A DNA stretch of 64,000 bases. Source: Capsicum annuum (taxonomy: Eukaryota > Streptophyta > Magnoliopsida > Solanales > Solanaceae). Below are positions 1-12,130 of the stretch, piece by piece (the stretch's first letter is position 1; each line of letters starts with the position of its first letter). The notes under the pieces were generated by a model, which ran no database searches, was not told where the DNA came from, and saw only the letters and a list, made by a program, of their open reading frames with translations. The position numbers and the translations under genes were made by a program. The stretch spans positions 120,369,509 to 120,433,508 of the forward strand of contig NC_061116.1 of assembly GCF_002878395.1 (NCBI RefSeq). Reading direction: 5' to 3'.

Positions 1-1229
1 GTGCATATAACAACATGCCATACGTCTATCGACCTAGCTTCATGAACATTTTATCAACAACCATAACACATAACAATATCATAGAAGTCATTATTTTCAT
101 AAGGGTGTAGCATGTATTTGTCATTTAGGTCACAATTTAACTACAATACATGATTTCTAGTCTCTTGGGCATTTTATCAAACACCCTACATGCACAACTT
201 AGGCATAGGTGTAATAATCTAATTACTCATCATGAACAACTAAATTTACATGTTTCCAACTCATATAATATCATAGATTTATTCAAACCACATAAATATT
301 CTATTTTAGAGATCTTTCAATATCAACAACAAGTGCATAATCCATTCACCACACAAATACCACATACTAAGGCCAAGGCTTGATAATATTGTAGAAAAAC
401 ATGAATCCCAACTCAATCATAGCAAGAACATCAATTTCAACTCATAAGAATCATTAAAATTCATAAACATAAAATCTGTGAGATTTAGAAAAGGGTTACT
501 TGAGCTTCTTGGATGAAAAGGATCCCAGAATCAATATCCGCATAGCTTAGGGAAAATCTTTCCTTGAAAGCCTTTGGAGAGATTTCTTGATTTTTCCCTT
601 GATTTCTCTTGATTTTGCTTGAAGAAGGAAAAGGAGATTTGATTTGGAAACCCTAGTTTTTCTTGGTGGAAGAAGAGAGAAATGAGGCTAAAATCCCTTA
701 AGTGGGATTTATAGTGGTTGGGAAAAAAGAGGAAAAGACCAAAAAGCCCTGGGAATTTAAACTAAAAAATCCCAATCTCTCATGCTGACACGACGCACCA
801 TAATCACGCCAGCCCACTGGAATTTGGACAATTGGGAAATGGTACGACGGCGCGATGCGGTGGCAATCACTTTGCCACCTTGGTTCGAACTGGAACTACA
901 CCACGATGTGGAGAAATTATGGAAGCTTGTTGGAATTTGACGATTGTCATTTTGGCTAGCTCCGCGACGCGCCAGAAGTCCAGGTGACACACTGTCTCAC
1001 TAAAATGGCTCTAACTCTTCACCCGAGTGTCTGATTTGGGTGAATTTGGTATCAATTCAAAGCTTATTCAATGATCTACATGGAAAAAAAGTAGAAATTA
1101 GGGACATTCTACACGATTCAAAGTATTTCATACTTGAGAAGATATTTCTGAAACTTTTAGACTCGGATTTTTGCTTTACTGAATACGCTCTAAGGCTCAG
1201 ACTGTAAGAGGACTTTACGGGGTATTACA
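1..1229 (-). mobile_element. Truncated LTR (downstream LTR of a minus-strand Gypsy-like element)
   Basis: On the minus strand this block begins TGTAATACCCCG (plus-strand end near 1229, ggggtattaca), a start I associate with plant chromovirus LTRs. Its last 750 bases are recognisably related to 2450-3201: the same order of a 'cttgagcttc.tgg..aaaaggaccc' block, a GC-rich block, and a 'tttgg..gaatttggtatc' block. The window start cuts it. No coding sequence is visible; the short ORFs inside show no family resemblance. The chromovirus assignment is inference. Confidence 0.45.
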
Positions 1230-1243
1230 CCTAGGCTCTGATG

Positions 1244-3201
1244 GAACTAGTTGAGTTCTGTGCTGTTCTGAGTTGACTGTATTTGACAGTCCTAAATTTT
1301 GTAGAACTATCTGAGTTCTATTACTGAGACAGAATGACTGTATCTGACAGTCCTGATCTATAACTGAAGACTGTGGGAAGTAATCATCAAACCAGCATGC
1401 CCCAAATAACACAATATAGCTGAGTTAGGGTCCAATCTCTAACCCTAATTGGAAGGGTGTCAATATCCGCCACTAGTAAGGACAATCTATGAGTAACCCT
1501 CATAAAACAGGTGACTCTACTGAGAACGATGGGAACCCTCACATAACAAGTTAATCCACCTCATCTACCCTCATATAATAGGCTACGATATCTCAACCTA
1601 CGCTAGCTACGTAGTTCTGGAACGCAAGGATTTCTTTTAAGAATTACACCCTCATATAACAGGTGGGTTCCCATCCTGGGGTTCGCTCAGTGCTAATTTC
1701 TGCTCCCATCTTAATAGACACTGAACATGATTTACTGAACTGACTGGACTGAGTTAACTGAACTGATTGGACTGAGTTAACTAAATTTTTGTGGACTGAC
1801 GGAATAGTACTGAGATTACTAAATTTTTGAGATTTCTGAGATTACTAAGTTTACTGAGTTTTTTTGAGTCACATAACTGACTGAATTTCTATGAACATGG
1901 CTCGACTGAGAGTATCTTAAAAATATGACACTGGCTCTAGACACACAATGAATTGTCAGGTATAAGTACCCCCGGGACTCGATAGCATGAAACTGACAAA
2001 GCATGACTTTCTTGAATACATGACCAACACCGACAATCCATAATATAATAAGATGGGGATTTTATGAAGTACAAGTGCTAAATCACCACAATGGCTACAC
2101 ATATATCCATAATTCACTGACTAAGACATTTCATCAAACAATTGACATGCATAAACTTGTACATGATTGGGGATTTCATATCATCATACTAGTATGGCAC
2201 TTTTTCTTCACATAGGCATTTAATCGAACACATGGGGAGCATGCTTTGGTTATACAATCATCAACACATCTAATAATCATGGATACATCAATCAACGTGT
2301 GAATTTAAGGGTTTATTATGATTATTATGCAAATCACCACATCCTAGGGTCAATGATTGGAATATGTAGTTTCAAACATGAATCAAAATCCCACAACATC
2401 ATGAACATGAATTTCAATTTAATTTAAATTATGAGCATTCATAACTACACAAATCTTAGATTTTGAAAAGAGATTCTTGAGCTTCATGGGTAAAAAGGAC
2501 CCATAAATCAACACATGACATACCTGGGTTGTGAGTTTCTTGAAGTTCCTGGACTTAAAGAACTTGGAATCTCTTAGTTTCTTGAAGAATGATTTGAATC
2601 TTGTTCTTGGGAATTATCTTTGAGGAAAATCCTAATTTGATATTGTAGATAGATAATGAACTTATGAGCCTTGGTTAGAGGTTAAAACGGGTGGAAAAGA
2701 CCCAAATATCCTTTTAAAATAACTGAAAAAATTATGCGATGGTGGGTACGACGGTCCGTCGCTGGGTCGATGGTCCATCGGTCCTGACCGTCACACCTGG
2801 GTAGAATTGGGGTTCACTGCCTTTGCTGCGACGGCTTAAGTGACGGTCCGTCACTAGCTCAATGGTCCATCGGCCTGAGCCGTCGCCCTTAGGTAGAAGG
2901 TGGTCTTACTGCCTCTGCTACGATGGCTTGGGCGATGGTCCGTCACTAGCTCGACAGTTCGTCGGCCCTCATCGTCGCACCTAGGCAATTTTGACTGCTT
3001 TCTGTAAAATGACAATAACTTTCTACCCCGATATCTAATTTGGACGAAATTGGTATCGTTGAAAAGATAATTCAATTTCCCACATGACAAAAAGTAAAAT
3101 CTTACAAATTCCACGTATATAAAAGTGGATTCATCTTTCAAAGTAAGCTTCTAACATACTTGGGACGATTTCAAGCTAGGTAGAAATACAGGGTATTACA
3201 C
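1244..3201 (-). mobile_element. Second, diverged LTR of the same type
   Basis: The minus strand starts TGTAATACCCTG (plus-strand end about 3201). Between this copy and the first lies only cctaggctctgat, which resembles the reverse complement of an initiator-Met primer binding site (GGTATCAGAGC). This suggests two LTRs facing each other with nearly all the internal domain lost. A 23-bp direct duplication (gaactga.tggactgagttaact) lies at about 1737-1782. Divergence between the two copies is high, so the element is old, or two subfamilies are juxtaposed. Confidence 0.4.
2741..2990. repeat. Tandem block of short palindromes (GACGGTCCGTC type)
   Basis: Inside the second LTR, a GC-rich segment repeats about every 85-90 bases and carries perfect 11-bp palindromes: GACGGTCCGTC at 2750-2760 and 2842-2852, GATGGTCCATC at 2769-2779, and decayed versions near 2861 and 2934-2965. 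The GC content contrasts sharply with the AT-rich surroundings. The first LTR has a GC-rich block at the same place (about 785-975) without these clear palindromes. Confidence 0.7.
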
Positions 3202-4426
3202 TAAATTATCAATAACTACATATCAAAACATAGCTTAACTATTAATTATTTTGGGTTTCATAGTAAATAAATAATTGTGCGATTTTACTAACTAAACTAT
3301 CACAAACTATTTATCAAAATACACCTTAACTATCAATTAATCTCTTTTCTGACCTAAAACATGGTGATATTCTTTTGGATGGAGTTATTACTTGGATTTG
3401 GCCATGACTGGAAGGGTTAACATAAAAGTTAGTACTGTTTGTGGAGTAGAAGGGTTGAGAGAGAAGTTGTTATAATATTCTATCCATATGTTGTGGTGGT
3501 TGAGAAAAAGAGGGGAGTTTATAGTTAGCTAAAAGTTATCTGCTTTATTTTTGTGTCTTCAGAATGTATATATGTCATTTTTCTCTCTTTTTAAAATAGT
3601 AGGAATGATTTATGCTTTCTACAGCAACAAAATAGTTATTTACTGGCTATATCTCTATCTGTGATACTATCATAACATTGGACTTTAGGAATTTTGGAAT
3701 CTAAACATTCCCAAGAGATGTCTAAAACTTTTAGCTTTGATCATTCGACACCAAGTGAAACATGTGTATGCAGACTTCAAGTAGTGTGTTTTAATATAGG
3801 ATTGAGTGGAGAGCTAATCTGATGTTTGCTGGAGACGGACTCCTAACTATTAATTATCTTTTTTTTTTGAGTTTTTTTATTATAATTGCATGTTTAATAT
3901 TGAAAAACTTTTATCGTTCTGGTGTAGATTAAGGCAGTGAAAGGAATGACTTTACTAAGTCCATTTGTTTATTTTTTTTCTTGGCCCCTCATGAAAACTT
4001 AAATAAATTAATGAGATTATAAATGAATATATTGTCTTCATTTAATTTTTACATAAATCCAAATGGAATATGTTCTTATGCTTACAAAAGGTGCTCTGAA
4101 AATTAATGTTTATTGAAATTAATCAAGCACTTGTGTAAATTTTCCTTTTCAATAAAAAGTACTCAAATAGAGAAATGCATTCAAACTTTGTTGGGTGATC
4201 CTTGTTAATGTTACTGGCAAGTGAAAACTATTACTATATGCCAAATAAAGAGTTTTTACATAATTTGACATAGTTTCGGATGTATAGCGTGAATGTGTGA
4301 TAAATTTTGACAGCTAGAATAATCAGATCACTGGCCTTGATATATCTAGATATGAATTCAGTGATTATCTTAGTCACTAAATAATTTATTCAAAACTATT
4401 TATTCTGATTTAGACATGGTCATGAT
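3202..4426. other. AT-rich intergenic stretch, no gene seen
   Basis: No coding signal was recognised. Bases 3300-3350 are an inverted copy of 7600-7650 (blocks around ctatttatcaaaa and cacc.taactatcaattaat), so this stretch starts with one arm of a dispersed inverted repeat, perhaps two copies of one MITE in opposite orientation. Confidence 0.5.
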
Positions 4427-5085
4427 TGATACATCTGATGTAACATCACGTGTTATCTTAACAACAAAAAAATAATTTTGTATATGAAATCAACCAAATA
4501 TTTATAGATTAATTTTTTGATACTCCTGTGACATTTGTTGGTACTGATGAAACTGATGAGTCAAAACATCAAAGCCAGTTTGAAGATTTCTTACATACTT
4601 TGAATCCTGCGGGTCTGCCATCTTATAAATAAAGCAAAATTATTCAGTTATATTACTACACAATTTAAATCCTTCTGGAGATTTATGCAATGGTACCTAC
4701 TTAAGTATTGATTTTAAAATTTATATTATTAGTGCTAAAATTTGCAAGCGGGAATTTCAAAGACAAACATATTTTCATTCCTTGCATACCATTATTATCA
4801 TCACAAGACCAAAAATTATCAATTCAATTCAAGAGAACATAATTTTCAATTTGATTATATTTTTCTATGACTATAAACAAAGCTCAAGGTCATACACTAA
4901 ATTTTGTTGAAATTTATTTACGTGAATCTATATTTTCACATGGCCAATTTTATGTCACTCTATCAAGAGAAAAAATCTCAAACTGTGTAAAAATGACAAT
5001 ACGTCTAGCAACAGCAGACGTTTCCGATGATTATTCTACCTATATTATAGTATATAGTGAAATTATTAACAAAACATTCTCTTAA
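4427..5085 (+). pseudogene. Helitron PIF1-like helicase, C-terminal remnant
   Basis: Pieces in several frames read in order like the C-terminal part of plant Helitron PIF1-type helicases. First comes TSRVILTTKK (4440s), then FLHTLNPAGLPSYK (about 4580-4630), then LLHNLNPSGDLCNGTYL (about 4650-4700), which corresponds to the family block LLRNLDPxxGLCNGT. Next is KDKHIFIPCIPLL (about 4760-4800). Last is a 72-codon open stretch (4867-5085) beginning MTINKAQGHTLN and containing SHGQFYVTLSR, the classic helicase motif VI region. In-frame stops and shifts separate the pieces, and nothing of the Rep domain is seen. It is a dead fragment of the ATP-dependent helicase that Helitrons use for rolling-circle transposition. 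A host PIF1 gene is less likely, because the wording matches Helitron copies and no intact surrounding gene exists. Confidence 0.8.
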
Positions 5086-6936
5086 AAATAATTTTGACTG
5101 ATTTCATGTAAATTTTCTATATTTTGATGTCTATTATTTGTAACTCATCAACCAAGTCTTGCTTTGTTTTTATAATCTGAAAGATCTTTATCTTTTGTAG
5201 GTAACCAATTTTAAACTTACAAACCTAACTGAAGTTGGAAACACCTCTTTGCATATACGCCTTGTGAGTAGTTTTGTTTACATGCCTGATGGCATATGAT
5301 TGTCTCTGTGCTTGCTTTTGCAAATGAATACTCTTTTCAGATTTCGTTCTAGCTTTAAAGTATTATTGTATGTTTTTGCCAACTTAGCCTTTTTACTCCC
5401 GTTGATTCATTTGTTTGTTTGTATTTTTTTTACTTGAGTTTAAAAAAAAATAAAAAAATCATGAATATTGTGATTTTGATCAAACATATGTAAAATATTT
5501 AATCTTGTAGTCTTACTGATTGATAGGTTAATTCAGCTGCTTATTCATTGTGTAGACTTATTTATGCTTTTTTCTGTACATTTTGAACTTTGTAGTTTAC
5601 AAGTTGAATCAACACATAATCTTATGATTCTTATACTTAATCTCTTGCATGTATATGTTTATCCACAATACAAATAACTGGTAAAGCACAATTAGAAAAA
5701 AAAAATTAATATGGATAAATCAGTGTTGCTGGCTATCAACTGTACACCCTAACCTATAACCTATATAACTGTTATCTTGGTTAATTGTGGATCTTGTTAC
5801 TGTAAACTTAAACCTCTCAACAATGCCTGCAGTTTGAAATATTTATTTTATTTTTGTTTTGGGATTTCTTAAAATTAATTATTTTATTTATAGATTAGAT
5901 TTATTGGGGGTTTACTGCTTGTGTCAATCTTGATGATAATTATATATGCGAGAGAAATTATTAGTAGAGTTATGTTGTGCAGGTAACTAGGAAAACTATT
6001 GGGGAGATTTACTTGTAAAGATATGGTATCTGGGTGTAACTTAATCTCAAAAACTAACTCATTAGAGGAGGATTACTTGAGTTTATATAACGCAGACCAC
6101 CAGTTCATTTTTAATTAATTTGGGACTTTAATTCACTCCAATAATACTAAATTAAGATTCAAAATCTATACTATGAGAAATAAAATTAGGACTATTTGAG
6201 CCTGGTGAACTACATTCTTTGTCTTTTTTGGACAGTTGAGATTGCTGAGTTCATGAATACTTTCTTCTTTCTTTACATCACTGTTTTAACTGTTATGGAA
6301 TACACAAGGGCTAATAGTAAATGTAATACTGTCGGTGTTCAAGGCATTGCTTGGTGGTACGATTTTGGCACTTGTTTATTGCACTGTTGGTATCTCAGGT
6401 ATACCTATATCTCTATGACTCTATTTTTACATCCATAGTTTATGTATTTGCCTGAAGTCATTTGTTTAGTTTTAAAGTTAAGTCTTCTATCATGTTCATT
6501 AGTGATATATTGCTTCAAAGATGGGAACTTTAATGTGTTCTTCTTATATTTGTAGTTTATGTATTCAATTAAAGTTGTATTTTTAGCTTAGTTAGTCTTT
6601 TATCATGTTCATTGGTGATATTTTGCTTCAAAAATGGGAACTATAATATATTTACCTGACTAATGAAAAAGGGAACCTATCAAGTTGTATTCTTTATCAA
6701 TTTTTTGAGTTTCTTCTCTATAGTACTTCTTTGAAAATTGATTTCGATTATCCGGTGGACACATTAACCCTATTGTGACTTCTTTACATCTCAAAGTTAT
6801 TTTAGTAAGCATTTCCTATTTACCAAGCCTACTTATGTTATCACTATTATTTCATTATAATTTCTGAAAATGATTTGTCATGCAAGTTTAACCTCCACAG
6901 AATTTAATTTCTTCCATAGATATGTATATATTTTTG
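5086..6936. other. AT-rich stretch, no gene seen
   Basis: No recognisable coding region. Two related segments (about 6485-6540 and 6590-6645) share the order agt.ttttatcatgttcatt.gtgatat.ttgcttcaaa.atgggaact, a local duplication of about 110 bp period. The 80-codon open stretch at 6196-6438 has no family resemblance that I recognise. Confidence 0.5.
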
Positions 6937-7116
6937 CAGTGGTGGAGGCAGGATTTTCACTAAGGGATTCATTAATGAACATACGAACTAACCGAAGGGG
7001 GTTCAACATCTACTATATATACTTAAAAAATAATTTTAACTATGTATATATATAGCATAATTTTCCAACGAAGGGGGTTCAGATGAACCCCTACTTGAAG
7101 GGTAGCTCCGCCCCTG
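6937..7116. mobile_element. hAT-type MITE, 180 bp, with 8-bp TSD
   Basis: The element starts CAGTGGTGGAGGCAGG and ends GGTAGCTCCGCCCCTG, so its termini are imperfect inverted repeats of the CAGGGGCGGAGC type common in Solanaceae. It is flanked by an exact 8-bp direct repeat, TATTTTTG (6929-6936 and 7117-7124). An 8-bp target duplication with CAG..CTG ends fits hAT. An internal aagggggttca block is repeated in direct orientation. Confidence 0.88.
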
Positions 7117-7124
7117 TATTTTTG

Positions 7125-9329
7125 TATCCCTAAAATTCATCGGCGAGTTTTTTTTCCATATCATTTTTATCTTCTTCTTTTTTTTATTTCTTCCTTGCTT
7201 TTCTACTTGAGTGACTAACACATATGTTTATTGTAGTAGTCAAATTTTTTTCTTACTGTGTTCAAAAAATTAAATTTTGAAATGTTTGCTCTAATTTTTC
7301 ATGTATGTTGATTTTGTTGTTTAATCATGTATTCTTTTATTTTTTAAAAAAAAATTGAGAGCTTTTTTTTTTAAAATGATAACAAAAGGTGAAAACTTTA
7401 TACAACAAAGGCATTTGACAGTATTTCTGAGAATATTCAATCAACTTTTTTTACAGGGGTTCTGTAATAGTGTTAAAAAGGAGGAAAATCCATATTAGTT
7501 TAGTTAACACATTTTGCTATCATATTTTAGTTTTTATGAATCAAAATACATCTTCAATATTAGTCATTATTTTTTCCTACCTAATATATCATCATTGTTG
7601 AGGTAAGAAAAGATAACAATTGATATTGAGGTGTGTTTTGATAAATAGTTGGTGTTGGTTCAGGTAAGAAACTTACACACCTAATAGTTAAGATGTGAAA
7701 CTTAAAAAGTGAGGATACTCTTGGTGTGGTTTCGACTTTTTTGTGTTTTATTATTGTGTAATTGGATATATGTAATGCTCCTCTAGCAAGTAAATCCTTC
7801 TCACCTTTTTAAATTTGGCATATCCAAAAAATAATTTTCATTATTAGGACATCTTTTGACATTCTGTTAAGGAAAAATATTTTACTAAAGGAATATCATT
7901 TTTTCTTTACAACTATTTTATCTCTTACTCCATGTCACTTACTTCAAGCAGCAACTACGCATTATTATTAGTCTTTGATGCTAAAAAAGATTTCATTGAA
8001 GCACTATCTATTTGCCGTAGATACTTGTTGGAAGATATTTTTCACTCATATAGTGAACATTCACTTGAAAATTAGTGTGTAAGCCACAAATTATTCTAGA
8101 AAATATTTTTTCATGAAAAATATTTTTCTTCATCCCAATGGACACGTCTTTCTGGTATCCCACACTGTTCTGATATATCCATTTCATTTGCGTTTGGTGT
8201 GGAAGAAAATTTTCTTATGAAAAAAACAAACTCCTCAAATATCAAACTAAATATGTAAGGTGCAAGCTGTAGATATCTGCAGATCAGGAGAAGGTACAAA
8301 ACGAAAGATAAAATATACGAACATGATCTTTCAAGATGAATAAGTCACATTCTATTTTCAAAACCGAATCAGATACTTGCATTCCTTACTTCTGTCTCGT
8401 ATATTACTACCCATGAAATTATCTTTAGGACAATCAAGTAAAAGCAATTGTCTACGTTGATGATATCTCCCATTATGAAGATATGTTTCAACTGTTTCAC
8501 ATATATTTGATAATGGGTGCACGCGTACGACAACCAACTTTGAGATATGAAACACCATTGCATACATTCAAATAGAGTATTGATAAAAAAAGACCATAGT
8601 AGATCCAATTGATAAAGATGACTCGGATGAAAATGAGTTACCACCACCCAAAATAGTCAATGTCATATCATTTCAAGATATCAACAATCAAACCTTTAGA
8701 GATGCAAAAGAATAATTTAAGACTGCAGAATACAGTATATTCATTTCACTCTTTCTGCAACTAAATATCTGCTTCAACACAAGCTACATATTTTTTTTCA
8801 ACAGATGTGTTAGCAATAGTTGTCAATTGCTTCCCCCCTAGATATGTTACAAGCATTAAAAAAGACTGCAGTAATTCATTGTTATTGATATCAAGTAAGC
8901 ATATTTGTCAAATTTACCACCATTCTTCTTGTTTTACAATATAAAAATATACAACATATTAATTATTACACTATACATAGCAAGCAAGCTTACATATTCA
9001 TATTATGGGAAGAAGATCTTATTGAAGAAGAAGGCATGAAACTTCTTATACAGTTTCAACAACATTCGATCATCTATATCAGATGTATTGAAGTATCCAA
9101 GTTCAATGAAAAACTAACCAGTATATTATAACTAGTTTACTTATATCACCTTCTACTTTCTTCCATAACATCATTATTACTATAATTAATGTAGGCATAT
9201 CGTTGACAATAAAATTTAATACAACGATACAGATTGATCCACCTTATTTTGAATGCCTTCAACTATACTCATGGAATTAACTTACTCTACTCTACTTTGT
9301 ACTAATTTATACATTATTATTATTATTAG
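7125..9329. other. AT-rich stretch, possible eroded RPA-like exons
   Basis: No confident gene. Bases 7600-7650 form the inverted partner of 3300-3350. Around 8100-8260 there is a segment with paired gaaaatattttt/aaaaatattttc blocks typical of small plant MITEs. Around 8610-8690 a short reading (DDSDENELPPPKIVNV) looks coding-like. It could be an upstream relic of the RPA-like pseudogene at 10422, but the surrounding frames are broken and I cannot support a call. Confidence 0.35.
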
Positions 9330-10370
9330 AAAAAAAAAACTCAAATATGTCATCGAACTATTATAAATGGCTCATTTAAGTCATCTGTTAAAAGTTAAGC
9401 TCATTTATGCTATTGCCGTTACAAAACAGGTTCATCCATGTCATTTCTTGTTAACGGTGGTTTTTTAAAAAATAGCTTTGCCACGTGTCTTCTTACTAGA
9501 GGTCCACATCATTAATTGAAATAACAAAAAAAGTTCAAATATGCTATCGAACTATCAGAAATGGCTCATTTATGTCATCCGTTAAAAGTGTAACTCGATT
9601 ATGTCATTGTCGTTATAAAACTAGTTCATACATTCCATTACTTGTTAATGATGGTTTTTCGAAAATAATTTTGCCACGCGTCGTCTGACTAGAGGTCTAC
9701 GTCACTAATTAAAATTATGTAATTGTCCCAATTAAGTTAACCAAACAGCTGAATATATTTCGAGATATTCTTAGGCCAAGCTTCAATAACTGTAAAAACC
9801 AGTGTGGCCTAAAATATTTTTTTGCCCATCATTACAAACTTCAAAATGACTAGTTAATCGTTCTCTGTTGCATTCATTTTGGTGGATTTTTCATTCAATG
9901 CTATGACCGGTGATCTTCCCCAAAGATTCAAGGCACTGACTATTATGAACAAAATGTAAAAAAAAAATCAATTCTTATTAATTTATTTTAATTAATAACG
10001 TGAACCTCTAGTAAGATAACACATGGCAAAGCAATTTTTGAAAAATCACTATTAATGAGTACTGACATATATGAACCTGTTTTGTAATGGTGATGGCATA
10101 AACAAGCCAAACTTTTAACGAATGACATAAATAAACTATTTCTAATAGTTCAATAGCATATTTGAGTCTTTTCTCTTTATTTTAATTAATGATGTGGACC
10201 TCTAGTAAGACGACATATGGCAAAGTAGTTTTTGAAAAATCACCGTTAACAAGTAATGACATGAATGAACCTGTTTTGTAACGACGATGGCATAAATGAG
10301 TCAAATTTTTAATGGATGGCATAAATGAGTCATTTCTGATAGTTCGATGGAAATTTTGAGCCTTTTCTCT
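9330..10370. mobile_element. Foldback/TIR element with two-copy arms
   Basis: The left arm (about 9330-9722) holds two direct copies of a roughly 195-bp unit: caaatatg..atcgaacta, gaaatggctcattta, gtcat..gttaaaag, gccacg.gtc, ctagaggtc.ac. The right arm (about 9985-10370) holds two copies of the same unit in reverse orientation. A 260-bp unrelated spacer separates the arms. Flanks on both sides are attattatt runs, so a target duplication cannot be read with certainty. The arms could fold into a hairpin of nearly 390 bp. No coding sequence. Confidence 0.8.
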
Positions 10371-10421
10371 TATTATTATTATACTAAAGTTCCTAAAATA
10401 CCAACTCAAATAGGGTTGCAG

Positions 10422-11243
10422 AAAATAATGAAATGATCAATTCCTTTGTTGCGAGAAGCATATCCCAATCTGGATCTCTGGTCTCTGCTCCATTAGATAA
10501 AGAAATAGTGTCAATTGCCATGATTCAGTCACAACAAGATGTAAGTATAATTTTTATTCACCAGATTCACAATTTATGTCATAATTTATCCCTATGGTGG
10601 TAAACAACACCTTCTCCATAGGGTCGTACATTCACCATTGAAGCAAACTGTCTACAAGAAGTAAGAAATACATCGAAGAGAATTTTTTGATGTATGAATT
10701 GTCAACGGAATATGTTAATTTTCAGGTACTTTTGTCCTAATATTATACACCTATTCAGCCACAATATCAGTAAGATATTTCTTTTTATTAACCAAAGTAT
10801 TAACACATATTACTACAGGTGCTAATTTGATGTGAATCTTAAAGATAACATTGGCTCAATAATTGAAACTATTAGTGGCAAAGAAGGAGAAAAATTATTA
10901 TCTCTTATAACAGAACAGATTTATGAGCTTGCTTCAATTGAGGTAAAAAACATAACCATCTAATGTACACATCTACTTAATTATTTAATAAACAGAAAAA
11001 CTAAATATATTTTTTCCACAGAATGAGTCTCAGTCAATGCAAAATGATGAAATCAGACTGAATCAGAATTTGTTCAAAATTCAAATGGAAAAAGTATCTT
11101 CCCACGCTGATCACACAATCACTGAAAAAGTTTATATTTTAGTCTGTACTGAAAAAAGAGACATAATACCTTCTCTTAAGAGATGTGTTCAAGTTAAAAA
11201 CATCACTTATTTAGAAATGAAAGGAACTATATATTTACAATAA
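10422..11243 (+). pseudogene. RPA large-subunit-like (DBD-C) pseudogene with introns
   Basis: Exon-like pieces in order resemble the C-terminal OB fold of plant replication protein A large-subunit-like proteins, many of which are linked to Helitrons. Exon A (10422-10540) includes VSAPLDKEIVSIAMIQSQQD. A GT-AG intron at 10541-10621 keeps the frame into GRTFTIEANC. CMNCQRN is a relic of the zinc ribbon. Exon C (10819-10942) contains FDVNLKDNIGSIIETISGK and EKLLSLITEQIYELASIE, preceded by a stop where the family usually has Arg (RC-stop-FDV). The intron at 10943-11021 leads to the last piece (11022-11243), with LNQNLFKIQMEK. There is an in-frame stop before the ribbon, and one donor site (near 10770) seems to have lost a G. 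Such proteins bind single-stranded DNA. It may belong to the same Helitron remnant as 4427-5085, but this is inference. Confidence 0.72.
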
Positions 11244-11799
11244 ATGTCTTTCAAACTAGCAATACTGAATTCAATAGGGAAAAAAAGGAAAAATTATGCA
11301 AAATGTTTTGTAGATTAAATTTCTACACAAAAAGTAATTTTTTTTTTGAAAAAGATTCAATTATATACAAAAAAAAGTAAATAGTTTACGATAAAAATAG
11401 TCAAGATTTGATTTAATACTTAAAATGGACAATGGTCATTTTCTTTTTTTTTTCAACAACTTTTTTTTAAAAAAAAAAACGACTTTTTGTTGCTTTTTTG
11501 CTGCATTTTTCTATTAAAAAAAACTTTTACATGCAGTTTTTTTCATGTATCAATATCGTATAAATGATGTATATATATGCATATATGATGTCCAAATAGT
11601 TATGTAGTGTATGTGTATGATGTGTGAGCAGATGCTAACACATTTGAGGCTTTTAACTAAGAATAATTGCAAAGTCTTAAGCAACTTTTATTGTTTTTGA
11701 TTGTTTTCTATTCGATATTGTAGTAGAAGTCAAGATGCAAGAGAACCAGCAATAATGGAAGTAAAAGAGTTGATTTCTGAGCGAGTAGAGAGGGAAGTA

Positions 11800-12130
11800 T
11801 AGCTGACGACCCATCTGATAAGTCATCAGCCTTGTGATAAGTTATCAGAGTTGTCGTCAGCCTTAGACAGAGAATGAGCTTCAGCTGGAATTCATGACGA
11901 CATCTGTGATATGCTGTTAGAAGTGTGATAAGCCGTCAGGCTCGTCGTTAGGCTTAGGCAGGGAATGGGATTTGAAGTGAAGAAGCGACGACAATTCTGA
12001 TAAGTCATCACATGTCTGATAAGTAGTCACGTCTCATTGTCAACCTAAGACAAAGATTGTCGAAAGTGAAGAGGAGCTGACGGCATTCCTAATAAGTCGT
12101 CAGACTCCTGATAAGCCGTCACACACGTCA
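11800..12130. repeat. Cluster of TGATAAG-YCRTCAG motifs (5' LTR)
   Basis: At least seven variants of (C)TGATAAGTCGTCAG or its relatives occur here, interleaved with CGTCAGCC/GACGAC steps (for example ctgataagtcatcag, gtgataagttatcag, ctgataagccgtcac). The core is partly palindromic (CTGA..TCAG). The same cluster is in the 3' LTR (21770-22095), and related motifs recur in the internal region at 17270-17400 and 17895-18045. Confidence 0.8.

Noticed and set aside
150..383. 77-codon open frame near the window start
   Set aside because: It lies in LTR-like repeat sequence, with biased composition and no recognisable motif.
8111..8647. Minus-strand open frames around 8.1-8.6 kb as genes
   Set aside because: Overlapping short frames without motifs; part of the sequence has the look of a small MITE.
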